The position numbers and the translations under genes were made by a program. From NCBI GenBank assembly GCA_002448975.1, contig DKBO01000075.1, positions 1 to 15,683 of the forward strand: DNA of 15,683 nt, in the 5' to 3' direction. Under the pieces are notes generated by a model. That model was not told the DNA's origin, searched no databases, and saw nothing but the letters and a program-made list of their open reading frames with translations. Positions 1 to 6,461 of this stretch are shown piece by piece; position 1 is the first letter of the stretch, and every line of letters starts with the position of its first letter. The stretch comes from Nitrospiraceae bacterium UBA6898. GTDB lineage: Bacteria; Nitrospirota; Thermodesulfovibrionia; Thermodesulfovibrionales; UBA6898.

Positions 1-1
1 C

Positions 2-709
2 GACGAAATCGACAAGATCAGCCGAAAATCTGAAAATCCTTCCATTACGAGGGACGTGTCCGGTGAAGGTGTCCAGCAGGCGCTCCTCAAAATCGTAGAA
101 GGAACAATTGCCAACATACCTCCCCAAGGGGGGAGAAAACACCCCCAGCAAGACTTTATTCAGGTCGATACGACAAACATACTCTTTATCTGTGGCGGCG
201 CTTTTATCGGACTTGAGGGGATCATCGAACAGCGTGCAGGTAAAAAGACGGTGGGTTTCGGTGCTTCTCTGTCCGGCAGAAGCGAACGGAAACGCGGAGA
301 TGTCATCAGGTCGGCAGAACCGGAGGACCTTATCCGATACGGGCTTATTCCTGAATTTGTGGGACGCCTCCCTGTCGTGACAACGCTGTCAGAACTTGAT
401 GATGCCTCTCTGGTGAAGATCCTGACGGAGCCGAAAAACTCCCTCACCAAGCAGTTTCAGAAGCTCCTTTCTTTCGACAATGTAAGACTGAAATTCACGG
501 ATGCAGCCCTGTCCGCTATTGCGAGAAAAGCAATACAGCGGAAGACCGGCGCGCGGGGGCTCAGGTCAATCATTGAGGAGATCATGCTGGACGTCATGTA
601 TGAGATACCGTCCCAGAAGGGCATCAAGGAATGTCTCATTACAGAAGAGACGGTCATGAAAAACGAAAAGCCGATCCTCCTTTACGAAAAACAGGCAGAG
701 TCTGCATAG
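2..709 (+). CDS. clpX: ATP-dependent Clp protease ATP-binding subunit ClpX, 3' part (5' end outside window)
   Basis: This is the C-terminal 235 residues or so of the AAA+ unfoldase ClpX, which recognises tagged cytosolic proteins, unfolds them with ATP and feeds them to ClpP. The frame is open from base 2 and begins exactly in the Walker B motif DEIDKI, so the zinc-binding domain, Walker A and pore-1 loop lie upstream of the window. Visible parts, in order: the segment after Walker B (RDVSGEGVQQALLKIVEGT), the RKH pore loop (GGRKHP), the ClpP-docking loop with the tripeptide VGF where IGF is more usual, the conserved stretch EPEDLIRYGLIPEFVGRLPV, and the sensor-2 region GARGLRSIIEEIMLDVMYEIPS. 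The length from Walker B to the stop matches E. coli ClpX, so the C-terminus is intact. It converges on the DUF721 gene 23 bp downstream. clpP and tig normally precede it but cannot be seen here. Confidence 0.97.
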   Translation, partial: DEIDKISRKSENPSITRDVSGEGVQQALLKIVEGTIANIPPQGGRKHPQQDFIQVDTTNILFICGGAFIGLEGIIEQRAGKKTVGFGASLSGRSERKRGDVIRSAEPEDLIRYGLIPEFVGRLPVVTTLSELDDASLVKILTEPKNSLTKQFQKLLSFDNVRLKFTDAALSAIARKAIQRKTGARGLRSIIEEIMLDVMYEIPSQKGIKECLITEETVMKNEKPILLYEKQAESA

Positions 710-716
710 CGTGTGA

Positions 717-734
717 AAACCCCTGGATGGGTTT
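717..734. terminator. Weak hairpin between convergent clpX and DUF721 gene
   Basis: A perfect 6-bp stem (AAACCC at 717-722, GGGTTT at 729-734) with a 6-nt loop sits between two convergent genes and overlaps the stop codon of the minus-strand DUF721 gene. It could slow polymerase from either side. Neither strand shows a good T-tract after the stem (only TTTT on the minus strand), so it is a poor intrinsic terminator. A second small stem, TGCCGT/ACGGCA at 740-745 and 749-754, lies just inside the DUF721 gene. Confidence 0.3.
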
Positions 735-1170
735 ACGGCTGCCGTATAACGGCAAGGGATCTTTCTATGGCCTTCCGGATGGATTCTTTCAGCTGTTTAT
801 CAGCGATCTCCGAAACCACGGAAGACGCAAAGGAAATATCGTCAGCGGAGAGCTGCCGAACTTTTTTCCTGCCCTGATGCTGCTGTTTCTTTTTCTGTAC
901 TTTTCCTACCCTGAAGCGAACGCCGGTTATTCCGTAAGGAACGAGCTGCCGTATGATATCTTTTTTGTAATAGGTGAGCTGTTGCATCCAGACAGGAGAG
1001 TCAACATTCAGCAGCAGTTCACGGTCGGAACAATTGGCGGGGTACATATGAGAAGAGAGGTCGGCTTCAAAAATACTGAACCAGTCAGTTCTGATACGTG
1101 CAAGCCTCACCCCGCTCTCGATCCCGAGCCTTTTCAGCATCGGGCCGAGAACGGCTTCAGCTTTCTTCAT
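733..1170 (-). CDS. DUF721 / DciA-like protein
   Basis: The 145-residue product matches the DUF721 family, the family that contains DciA, which loads or supports the replicative helicase DnaB in bacteria lacking DnaC. The typical core is visible: an early aromatic 'W..IF...L..H..P' stretch (around residues 30-45, WFSIFEADLSSHMYP), a hydrophobic strand ending in 'V..PVWMQQLTYYKKDIIRQL' (about 54-75) and a closing strand GITGVRFRVGKV (about 80-91). A Lys/Gln-rich basic tail with a predicted helical end follows. The ATG shares one base with the rpmB stop (TGATG), so translation is probably coupled to L28. A purine-rich AAGGTAG at the end of rpmB could serve as its ribosome site. Family membership is fairly clear. 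The DciA function is inferred from the family, and many DUF721 proteins remain untested. Confidence 0.8.
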   Translation of the reverse strand: MKKAEAVLGPMLKRLGIESGVRLARIRTDWFSIFEADLSSHMYPANCSDRELLLNVDSPVWMQQLTYYKKDIIRQLVPYGITGVRFRVGKVQKKKQQHQGRKKVRQLSADDISFASSVVSEIADKQLKESIRKAIERSLAVIRQP

Positions 1171-1358
1171 CAGACTACCTTCGTGACGGTGCCGCTCCTC
1201 AGACAGCGCGTGCAGACATAGGCCCGTTTCACCCCTGCCTCGGTCTGTATCCTTGTCCTCTGGAGATTCGGCAGGACCTGTCTCTTGGTCTTGTTATTGG
1301 CATGACTCACGTTGTTTCCCGTGGTCTTTTTCTTTCCGCATGCATAGCAGCTTGCCAT
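1170..1358 (-). CDS. rpmB: 50S ribosomal protein L28
   Basis: The 62-residue protein is ribosomal protein L28, a structural protein of the large subunit. The diagnostic stretch GNNVSHANNKTKRQVLPNLQ (residues 14-33) is the family signature. It carries two CxxC pairs, CYAC (4-7) and CTRC (50-53 region), the zinc-binding form of L28. A strong ribosome site, AGGGGGAA on the minus strand (1363-1370), precedes the ATG by about 5 nt. It is the first gene of a two-gene minus-strand unit with the DUF721 gene and is divergent from infB. A promoter-like sequence lies about 40-65 bp upstream of its start. Confidence 0.96.
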   Translation of the reverse strand: MASCYACGKKKTTGNNVSHANNKTKRQVLPNLQRTRIQTEAGVKRAYVCTRCLRSGTVTKVV

Positions 1359-1397
1359 GTTCTTCCCCCTTTCATCATTGCATAAAGATAGTTGGTT

Positions 1398-1426
1398 ATG
1401 ATAACATTTTAGAATTCTTGTTACAA
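1398..1426 (-). promoter_or_regulatory. Putative sigma70-type promoter for rpmB, overlapped by two palindromes
   Basis: On the minus strand TTGTAA (plus coordinates 1421-1426) and TATCAT (1398-1403) are separated by exactly 17 bp, giving 4/6 and 5/6 matches to the -35 and -10 consensus. Each box lies within a small palindrome: GTTAT-G-ATAAC (1395-1405) on the -10, and TCTTGT-T-ACAAGA (1416-1428) on the -35. The palindrome centres are 22 bp apart, about two helical turns, so they could be operator half-sites for a bound dimer pair. No regulator gene is nearby. I found no convincing infB promoter on the plus strand in 1386-1488. Confidence 0.5.
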
Positions 1427-1488
1427 GAGTACATCACTCAGTGCAGTAATCTGCTAGAGCGCATCGCACGGCTTAAGGGAAAAATAAC

Positions 1489-3978
1489 ATGGCAAAAGTC
1501 AGGATATACGAATTAGCGAAAAAGCTGAACAGGAACAGCAAAGACATCCTCGATGAGCTCTCCAATATGGGCTTTGAAGGGAAGTCGCATTCCTCGAGCA
1601 TCGACGAGTCGATCGCTGACAAGATAGCCAGGCTGCTCGGAGAAGCAGAACAGGTTGAATCGCCTCCCGCTCCGAGAGAAGAGCTGAAACCTAAGAAGGA
1701 GACCACCAAGGAGCCGCTCAAGGAAGAAGAGAAGAGAGAAGAGATTAAACCCGAGGTCAAACCAGAGATTACGGCTGAGGTTGAGGCAACAGTAACGGTA
1801 AAAGCTGAAAAGAAGGTCGAAGCAAAAAAAGAGGTTAAAGAAACAGCCAGGAAGAAAAGTGAACATAAGAAACCGGCGAAACCACATAAGGGAAAGACAG
1901 AGACAACCATAAAACTTGAACCGAGTCTGCCGAGCGAACCTCCTCCCCTCATCACAGAAGAGACCGCGGTTGAACAGCCTTCTCCCCCTGCTGCGTCTGA
2001 GGGAGAAGAAGACGTCGCGCTTCCTGACCGCTTCAAGAAAGATATCGATGCAGAAAAGATCGAGAAATTCAAGGCAAAACCCGGGCTTCAGCGGGCATTT
2101 CAGACCATACGAAAGGTCGAGCCCAAGAAATGGCATGACACAAAAGCGCTACGAAAAGGCGGAAGACCGGCTTTTTCCCCGAAACAGGATACAAAACAGC
2201 AGGTGCTTTCAACCGCCCCGAGGAAAAAGAATCTCAAACTGCGTGAAGGCGCATCGGTCAAAGAGTTTGCCGAACTTCTCGGCATTAAGATAGGAGAGGT
2301 TATTAAGAAATTCATGGAAATGGGTTACATGCCGACTATTAACCAGCCTGTTGACACCGATGCCGCGCTGCTCGTTGCTGACAGCTTCGGCAGCAAGATC
2401 GAACTTGCCTCGGTTGAAGACGATCTGATGCTGGAAGAGGAAGTGCGGGAGGATGCTGCAGACCTCGTACCCCGTGCTCCCGTCGTCACGATCATGGGAC
2501 ATGTTGACCATGGGAAGACCTCTCTGCTGGATGCGATACGGGAGACCAAGGTCACCGAGACCGAAGCAGGTGGAATAACCCAGCATATCGGTGCCTACAA
2601 GGTAAATCTCAAGGGAAAGGATATTGCATTTCTGGACACCCCCGGCCATGAAGCGTTCACGGCGTTAAGAGCAAGGGGAGCAAAGGTCACGGATATCGTT
2701 GTCCTGGTCGTCGCTGCTGATGACGGTGTCATGCCGCAAACGGTGGAGGCAATCAATCATGCGAAGGCAGCAAACGTCCCGATTGTAGTTGCCGTAAACA
2801 AGATCGACAAGCCCGAAGCAAATATTACCCGTGTCAGAAACGAGCTTTCCGAACGCGGCATCATTTCGGAGGAATGGGGTGGCCATAATATCTTTGTCGA
2901 GGTCTCGGCAAAGAAGCGCCTCGGCATAGAACACCTTCTCGAGATGATCCTCCTTCAGGCTGAAATGATGGAGCTCAAGGCAAACCCTCTCAGAAAAGCA
3001 AAAGGTACTATTATTGAAGCAAGGCTCGACAAGGGAAGGGGTCCTGTTGCTACACTCCTTGTGCAGACCGGTGCACTCAAGGTCGGAGACGCTCTCCTTT
3101 CGGGTGTGCATGTCGGCAAAGTCCGGGCCATGAACGACGATACCGGAAAGAGGATCCTGGAGGCAGGCCCGTCCACACCGGTTGAGGTCATAGGATTTTC
3201 GGAAGTGCCGTCTGCAGGCGATGTATTCACGGTAGCGGATGACGAAAAACGGGCGCGCCAGATAGCAATGACGAGACTTCAGAAACAGCGCTCGCTTGAA
3301 ATTGCGAAGGCAAAAAAGCTGACGCTTGATGAGCTCTATACCAAAATAAAGGAAGGCCAGATCAAAGAACTGAACATCATCATTAAGGGAGATGTCCAAG
3401 GTTCCGTAGAAGCTATCAAGGACGCCTTTGAAAACATCGTCCATCCCGAGGTGAAGGTGAAGGTCATACATACCTCTGTCGGCGGCATCAATGAATCTGA
3501 TGTCATGCTGGCTACTGCTTCCAACGCAATCATTATCGGGTTTAATGTGCGGCCCGAAACAAAAGCATCGCAGACTGCGGAAAAAGAAGGCGTTGATATC
3601 CGGCTCTACAACATTATTTATGAGGCGATCGACGACGTGAAAAAGGCGCTCGAAGGAATGCTTGCACCGACGCTAAAGGAAAAGGTTCTCGGGAGAGCTG
3701 AGGTCAGGCAACTCTTTCCAGTCTCACGTCTCGGTACCATTGCGGGATGCTATGTTGTCGACGGCCATATGTCGAGGGCATGCGACGGTATCCGCGTTCT
3801 GAGAGACAATATTGTTGTATACGAAGGCAAAATGGCCAGCCTGAAAAGGCTTAAAGACGACGTCAAAGAGGTTCAGACGGGCTATGAATGCGGCATACTG
3901 GTCGAGAACTTTAACGATATCAAGATCGGCGATATCATCGAGAACTTTATCATCGAAAGCATCGCCTCAAGACTGTAA
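1489..3978 (+). CDS. infB: Translation initiation factor IF-2
   Basis: The 829-residue GTPase delivers initiator fMet-tRNA to the 30S subunit and promotes subunit joining. Order of parts: an N-terminal IF2N domain (about 1-50, MAKVRIYELAKKLNRNSKDIL), a long charged Lys/Glu-rich linker (about 55-245), a second IF2N domain (about 248-300), then the G domain with G1 GHVDHGKT (337-344), G2 GGITQHIGAY (361-370), G3 DTPGH (383-387), G4 NKID (437-440) and G5 SAK (about 475). Domains II, III and IV (tRNA binding) follow to the end. Start: ATG with AAGGGA 8 nt upstream (1475-1480). Unlike the common rimP-nusA-infB layout, the upstream neighbour is divergent rpmB. rbfA follows after 134 bp. Confidence 0.98.
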   Translation: MAKVRIYELAKKLNRNSKDILDELSNMGFEGKSHSSSIDESIADKIARLLGEAEQVESPPAPREELKPKKETTKEPLKEEEKREEIKPEVKPEITAEVEATVTVKAEKKVEAKKEVKETARKKSEHKKPAKPHKGKTETTIKLEPSLPSEPPPLITEETAVEQPSPPAASEGEEDVALPDRFKKDIDAEKIEKFKAKPGLQRAFQTIRKVEPKKWHDTKALRKGGRPAFSPKQDTKQQVLSTAPRKKNLKLREGASVKEFAELLGIKIGEVIKKFMEMGYMPTINQPVDTDAALLVADSFGSKIELASVEDDLMLEEEVREDAADLVPRAPVVTIMGHVDHGKTSLLDAIRETKVTETEAGGITQHIGAYKVNLKGKDIAFLDTPGHEAFTALRARGAKVTDIVVLVVAADDGVMPQTVEAINHAKAANVPIVVAVNKIDKPEANITRVRNELSERGIISEEWGGHNIFVEVSAKKRLGIEHLLEMILLQAEMMELKANPLRKAKGTIIEARLDKGRGPVATLLVQTGALKVGDALLSGVHVGKVRAMNDDTGKRILEAGPSTPVEVIGFSEVPSAGDVFTVADDEKRARQIAMTRLQKQRSLEIAKAKKLTLDELYTKIKEGQIKELNIIIKGDVQGSVEAIKDAFENIVHPEVKVKVIHTSVGGINESDVMLATASNAIIIGFNVRPETKASQTAEKEGVDIRLYNIIYEAIDDVKKALEGMLAPTLKEKVLGRAEVRQLFPVSRLGTIAGCYVVDGHMSRACDGIRVLRDNIVVYEGKMASLKRLKDDVKEVQTGYECGILVENFNDIKIGDIIENFIIESIASRL

Positions 3979-4112
3979 CGGCGTATTTTGCCTTTTTCCT
4001 CTCCCCTGTAAAGATGCTAACCCTTGTCCTGCATTTCTCACGCAGCCGGCTTTTTTTGCCGGGGAAAATCGTTTATTATGTAAGCAGAGAGAGAGAGGTA
4101 ATGAGGTGACCC
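3979..4112 (+). other. infB-rbfA spacer with a small hairpin and (AG)6 run
   Basis: This 134-bp spacer has no gene. It holds a perfect 5-bp stem CCGGC/GCCGG around a loop of seven T (4046-4062), which is not a classical terminator because the T-run is in the loop and not after the stem. A -10-like TATTAT (4074-4079) has no good -35 partner. A simple repeat (AG)6 at 4086-4097 runs into the rbfA ribosome site. GAGGTG (4103-4108) is the likely Shine-Dalgarno, 4 nt before the GTG start of rbfA. Confidence 0.5.
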
Positions 4113-4469
4113 GTGCTACCATATAAGCGTTCCCAGAGAGTAAGCGACCTCATTCGTGAAGAGGTTGCTGACATCATCATGTATCGGCTGAAAGATCCGC
4201 GAATAGGTTTCATCACGGTCACAGGGGTGGACATGACCGATGATCTCAAACTCGCACGCGTCTTTGTAAGCATTCTCAACGAAGAGGACCGTGAACAGAC
4301 GCTTGAGATACTGAATGACGCGAAGCCCTTCTTCCGTTCCGTTCTCGGTAGGCGGCTGAAGATGAAATTCATACCCGCAGTCGAGTTCAGGCTCGACACC
4401 TCCATCGAATACGGACACAAGATAGATCGGCTCTTGAAAAAAATAAAGGATCATAATGAAGATTCCTAA
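4113..4469 (+). CDS. rbfA: Ribosome-binding factor A
   Basis: The 118-residue product is RbfA, a KH-fold factor needed for late 30S maturation, in particular the 16S 5' end, and for cold growth. It opens with the family hallmark YKRSQRVSDLIREEVADII, followed by LKDPRIGFITVTGVDMTDDLKLARVFVSIL and the C-terminal IPAVEFRLDTSIEYGHKIDRLL. The start is GTG: an in-frame TGA lies at 4107-4109 directly upstream, so no longer protein is possible, and the family consensus begins a few residues in. It overlaps the next gene by 14 bp, indicating co-transcription with nrnA. Placement after infB is the standard bacterial arrangement. Confidence 0.97.
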   Translation: MLPYKRSQRVSDLIREEVADIIMYRLKDPRIGFITVTGVDMTDDLKLARVFVSILNEEDREQTLEILNDAKPFFRSVLGRRLKMKFIPAVEFRLDTSIEYGHKIDRLLKKIKDHNEDS

Positions 4470-5412
4470 AGGCCTTATTGCCGATTTCAGGAAGGAGCAG
4501 GTGTTTCTCCTGACTACGCACATCAGTCCTGATGGTGATGCCATCGGGTCCTGTCTGGCGCTTGCTGAGGCACTCAAGTTACTTGGCAAGACCGTCGTCG
4601 TCTATGACAAGGATCCGGTGCCGGAATATTACCGGTTCATGCCGGGATGCAGGACATTCAGGTCAGCACCCGGGGATATCCTTTCGAAAGATCCGTTTGT
4701 GGTGCTTCTTGACTGTAACAGTCCCGAACGGGCTGCTCTGGAGGGCCATTCATTTCGGAAAATCATTGTCATTGATCACCATGAGACAGAATCCGATTTT
4801 GGCGATATCCGATGGGTGGAACGCAATGCAGCCGCCACCGGGCTCATGATCTTTCATCTTATTAAGGCGCTGGGGGTTCCTATCACGAAAACCATTGCGA
4901 CCAATCTCTATACTGCCATCGCCGTCGATACCGGGACATTCAGATACAGCAATACCGGCACGGACGTCTTGCTGGCCGCTGCATCGCTGGTAGAAGCGGG
5001 GGCTAAGCCCGGAACTATATCCGAATATCTGTACGAGCGATGGAAAAAAAGCCGTTTCGACCTGCTCACACTCTCTCTTGAAACTCTCGAGATCAAGGAC
5101 GGTGTATCCCTGGTCCATGTGACAAAAGAAATGCATAAGAAAACCGGCACCACGGAGTCTGATACGGAAAATTTTGCTAATGTTCCGAGAATAATAGACA
5201 CGGTTAAGATATCCGTCCTCATACGGGAGGTTGACGATGGCCGCTGGAAAGTAAGCATGCGGTCAAAAGGCAGAGTAAATGTGGCAACCATTGCTTCGGC
5301 CTTCGGCGGGGGCGGTCATAGAAATGCAGCAGGATTCAGGATGAAGGCTGATCTCGCTACGGTAAAAAAGGTAATTCTCAAATCAGCCAGAGCCATTATT
5401 TCTCAATCCTGA
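4456..5412 (+). CDS. nrnA: DHH-family bifunctional oligoribonuclease / PAP phosphatase NrnA-like
   Basis: The 318-residue protein belongs to the DHH/DHHA1 phosphoesterases of the NrnA type, which degrade nano-RNAs of 2-5 nt and may hydrolyse 3'-phosphoadenosine 5'-phosphate. Metal-binding motifs are all present: HISPDGDA (H22, D26, D28), LLDCNSPERA (D86), the naming motif DHH (107-109) and the aspartate of AIAVDTGTFRYSNT (D158). The C-terminal DHHA1 substrate-binding loop GGGGHRNAAG is at about 284-293. Start: ATG inside the end of rbfA with AAGGA 5 nt upstream (4446-4450). The position between rbfA and truB is widespread among bacteria and supports an RNA-metabolism role. Substrate preference between nano-RNA and pAp cannot be read from sequence. 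Confidence 0.92.
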   Translation: MKIPKGLIADFRKEQVFLLTTHISPDGDAIGSCLALAEALKLLGKTVVVYDKDPVPEYYRFMPGCRTFRSAPGDILSKDPFVVLLDCNSPERAALEGHSFRKIIVIDHHETESDFGDIRWVERNAAATGLMIFHLIKALGVPITKTIATNLYTAIAVDTGTFRYSNTGTDVLLAAASLVEAGAKPGTISEYLYERWKKSRFDLLTLSLETLEIKDGVSLVHVTKEMHKKTGTTESDTENFANVPRIIDTVKISVLIREVDDGRWKVSMRSKGRVNVATIASAFGGGGHRNAAGFRMKADLATVKKVILKSARAIISQS

Positions 5413-5460
5413 AATGTACTTTCCTCCCGGCCAACTTCCAACTGAAACGTCTGGTATTCC

Positions 5461-6372
5461 ATGCGCCCTGATAATATCATCATCGATCTGAACAAGCCTC
5501 AAGGTATGACCTCCCAACAGGCGGTCACGAAGGTTAGAAGGATCCTTGGCGCAAGAAAAGCCGGTCATGCTGGCACCCTAGACCCGCTCGCAACCGGCGT
5601 GCTTCTGGTATGTCTTGGTGAGACAACGAAGATCACCAGATTCCTCATGGACAAGGACAAGGAGTATCGGGCAAGGATGAAACTTGGCGAAAGAACTGAT
5701 ACCCTTGATGCAGAAGGTACCGTTATAGAAACCAGGGCAGTTACAGATCTTTCAGCCCAGGAGATTGAAGAGGCGGCTCGGGAGTTCACCGGCAGGATTG
5801 TGCAAAAACCCCCTATGTACTCGGCTATCAAGCATAAGGGAAGACCGCTCTACGCTCTTGCCCGAAAAGGGATTATTGTCGAGCGAGCCACACGCACGGT
5901 GGAAGTTCATGCGATAACCGTAACCGCGGTTGATCTTCCCTATATTGATCTGACAATCTCCTGTTCGAAGGGCACCTATATACGATCACTCTGCGACGAC
6001 CTTGGGGCACGCCTTGGGACCCTTGGCCATCTGACAGCTCTGGTACGAACCAGAACCGGGATCTTCACCCTAGAGCGGGCCGCCGGTCTTGACGAGCTCT
6101 CTTCGGACTTGGAGAACTTCAGCGCATATCCGTATGTTTTTACGATCGATGACGCACTTGCGGATTTCACCGAAATATACCTGAACGAGAACGATTACCG
6201 GAAAGCCAGAAATGGCATGCAAATAGACGCCTTGAATCTTCAGGCACCTTCATCACAGCCGTTTGTGCGTCTCAAATCTCCATCAGGAGAATTGTTTGGA
6301 ATCGGCAAAATAGATAAGCCTAATATCACCATAGAAAGACTCATTAGCGTACACACCAAAGGCATAACTTAA
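5461..6372 (+). CDS. truB: tRNA pseudouridine(55) synthase
   Basis: The 303-residue enzyme converts U55 to pseudouridine in the T-loop of tRNAs. It opens with the typical IIIDLNKPQGMTS and carries the catalytic motif GHAGTLDPLATGVL with nucleophile Asp41. Further family motifs are KEYRARMKLGERTDTLDAEG (about 67-86), KPPMYSAIKHKGRPLY (about 117-132) and SCSKGTYIRSLCDDLG (about 168-183). The remainder is the C-terminal part of TruB. The ATG is the first possible start because an in-frame TGA lies six codons upstream. There is no Shine-Dalgarno-like sequence before it; the preceding 10 bases TCTGGTATTC also occur just upstream of pilM. It closes the infB-rbfA-nrnA-truB cluster 48 bp after nrnA. 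Confidence 0.96.
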   Translation: MRPDNIIIDLNKPQGMTSQQAVTKVRRILGARKAGHAGTLDPLATGVLLVCLGETTKITRFLMDKDKEYRARMKLGERTDTLDAEGTVIETRAVTDLSAQEIEEAAREFTGRIVQKPPMYSAIKHKGRPLYALARKGIIVERATRTVEVHAITVTAVDLPYIDLTISCSKGTYIRSLCDDLGARLGTLGHLTALVRTRTGIFTLERAAGLDELSSDLENFSAYPYVFTIDDALADFTEIYLNENDYRKARNGMQIDALNLQAPSSQPFVRLKSPSGELFGIGKIDKPNITIERLISVHTKGIT

Positions 6373-6403
6373 ACCATTTTCTCAAGGATTAGTTTAAAGT
6401 ATC

Positions 6404-6455
6404 TGATATAACTACAAAAAAAATGCTTGACAAGAATTTTTTTTTCTGGTATTCA
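6404..6455 (+). promoter_or_regulatory. Putative promoter(s) of the pilMNOPQ operon
   Basis: Two overlapping candidates are visible. The first has a perfect -35 TTGACA (6427-6432), a 17-bp spacer containing a nine-T tract, an extended TGG (6447-6449) and a -10-like TATTCA (6450-6455). Transcription from it would start at about 6462, on the preferred pilM ATG. The second is an extended -10, TGA-TATAAC (6404-6412), with no clear -35, which would give a 5' leader of about 43 nt. Either fits a new operon starting at pilM. No sigma54-type GG-GC element is seen. Confidence 0.5.
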
Positions 6456-6461
6456 TTAGTC

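Noticed and set aside
262..276. ClpX ClpP-docking tripeptide VGF instead of IGF as a sign of altered ClpP binding
   Set aside because: The position tolerates I, L or V and GF is intact, so there is no reason to infer loss of docking.
631..1221. Long plus-strand open frame (196 codons) opposite rpmB and the DUF721 gene
   Set aside because: It is antisense to two genes with clear family signatures, starts inside clpX and has no recognisable motif, so it is a shadow.
1473..2136. Long minus-strand open frames opposite the infB linker
   Set aside because: They are Ser/Phe/Leu-rich low-complexity shadows of the Lys/Glu-rich IF-2 linker on the plus strand.
2665..3471. 268-codon minus-strand open frame inside infB
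   Set aside because: It lies wholly opposite the conserved IF-2 G domain and domains II/III; the translation shows no family features.
4046..4062. CCGGC/GCCGG hairpin as an infB terminator
   Set aside because: The T-run forms the loop and no T-tract follows the stem, so it does not meet the intrinsic terminator pattern.
6423..6461. Extended N-terminus of PilM from the ATG at 6423
   Set aside because: The 13 extra residues do not fit the family start and lie on promoter-like boxes; there is no ribosome site for it either. It is kept only as an alternative.
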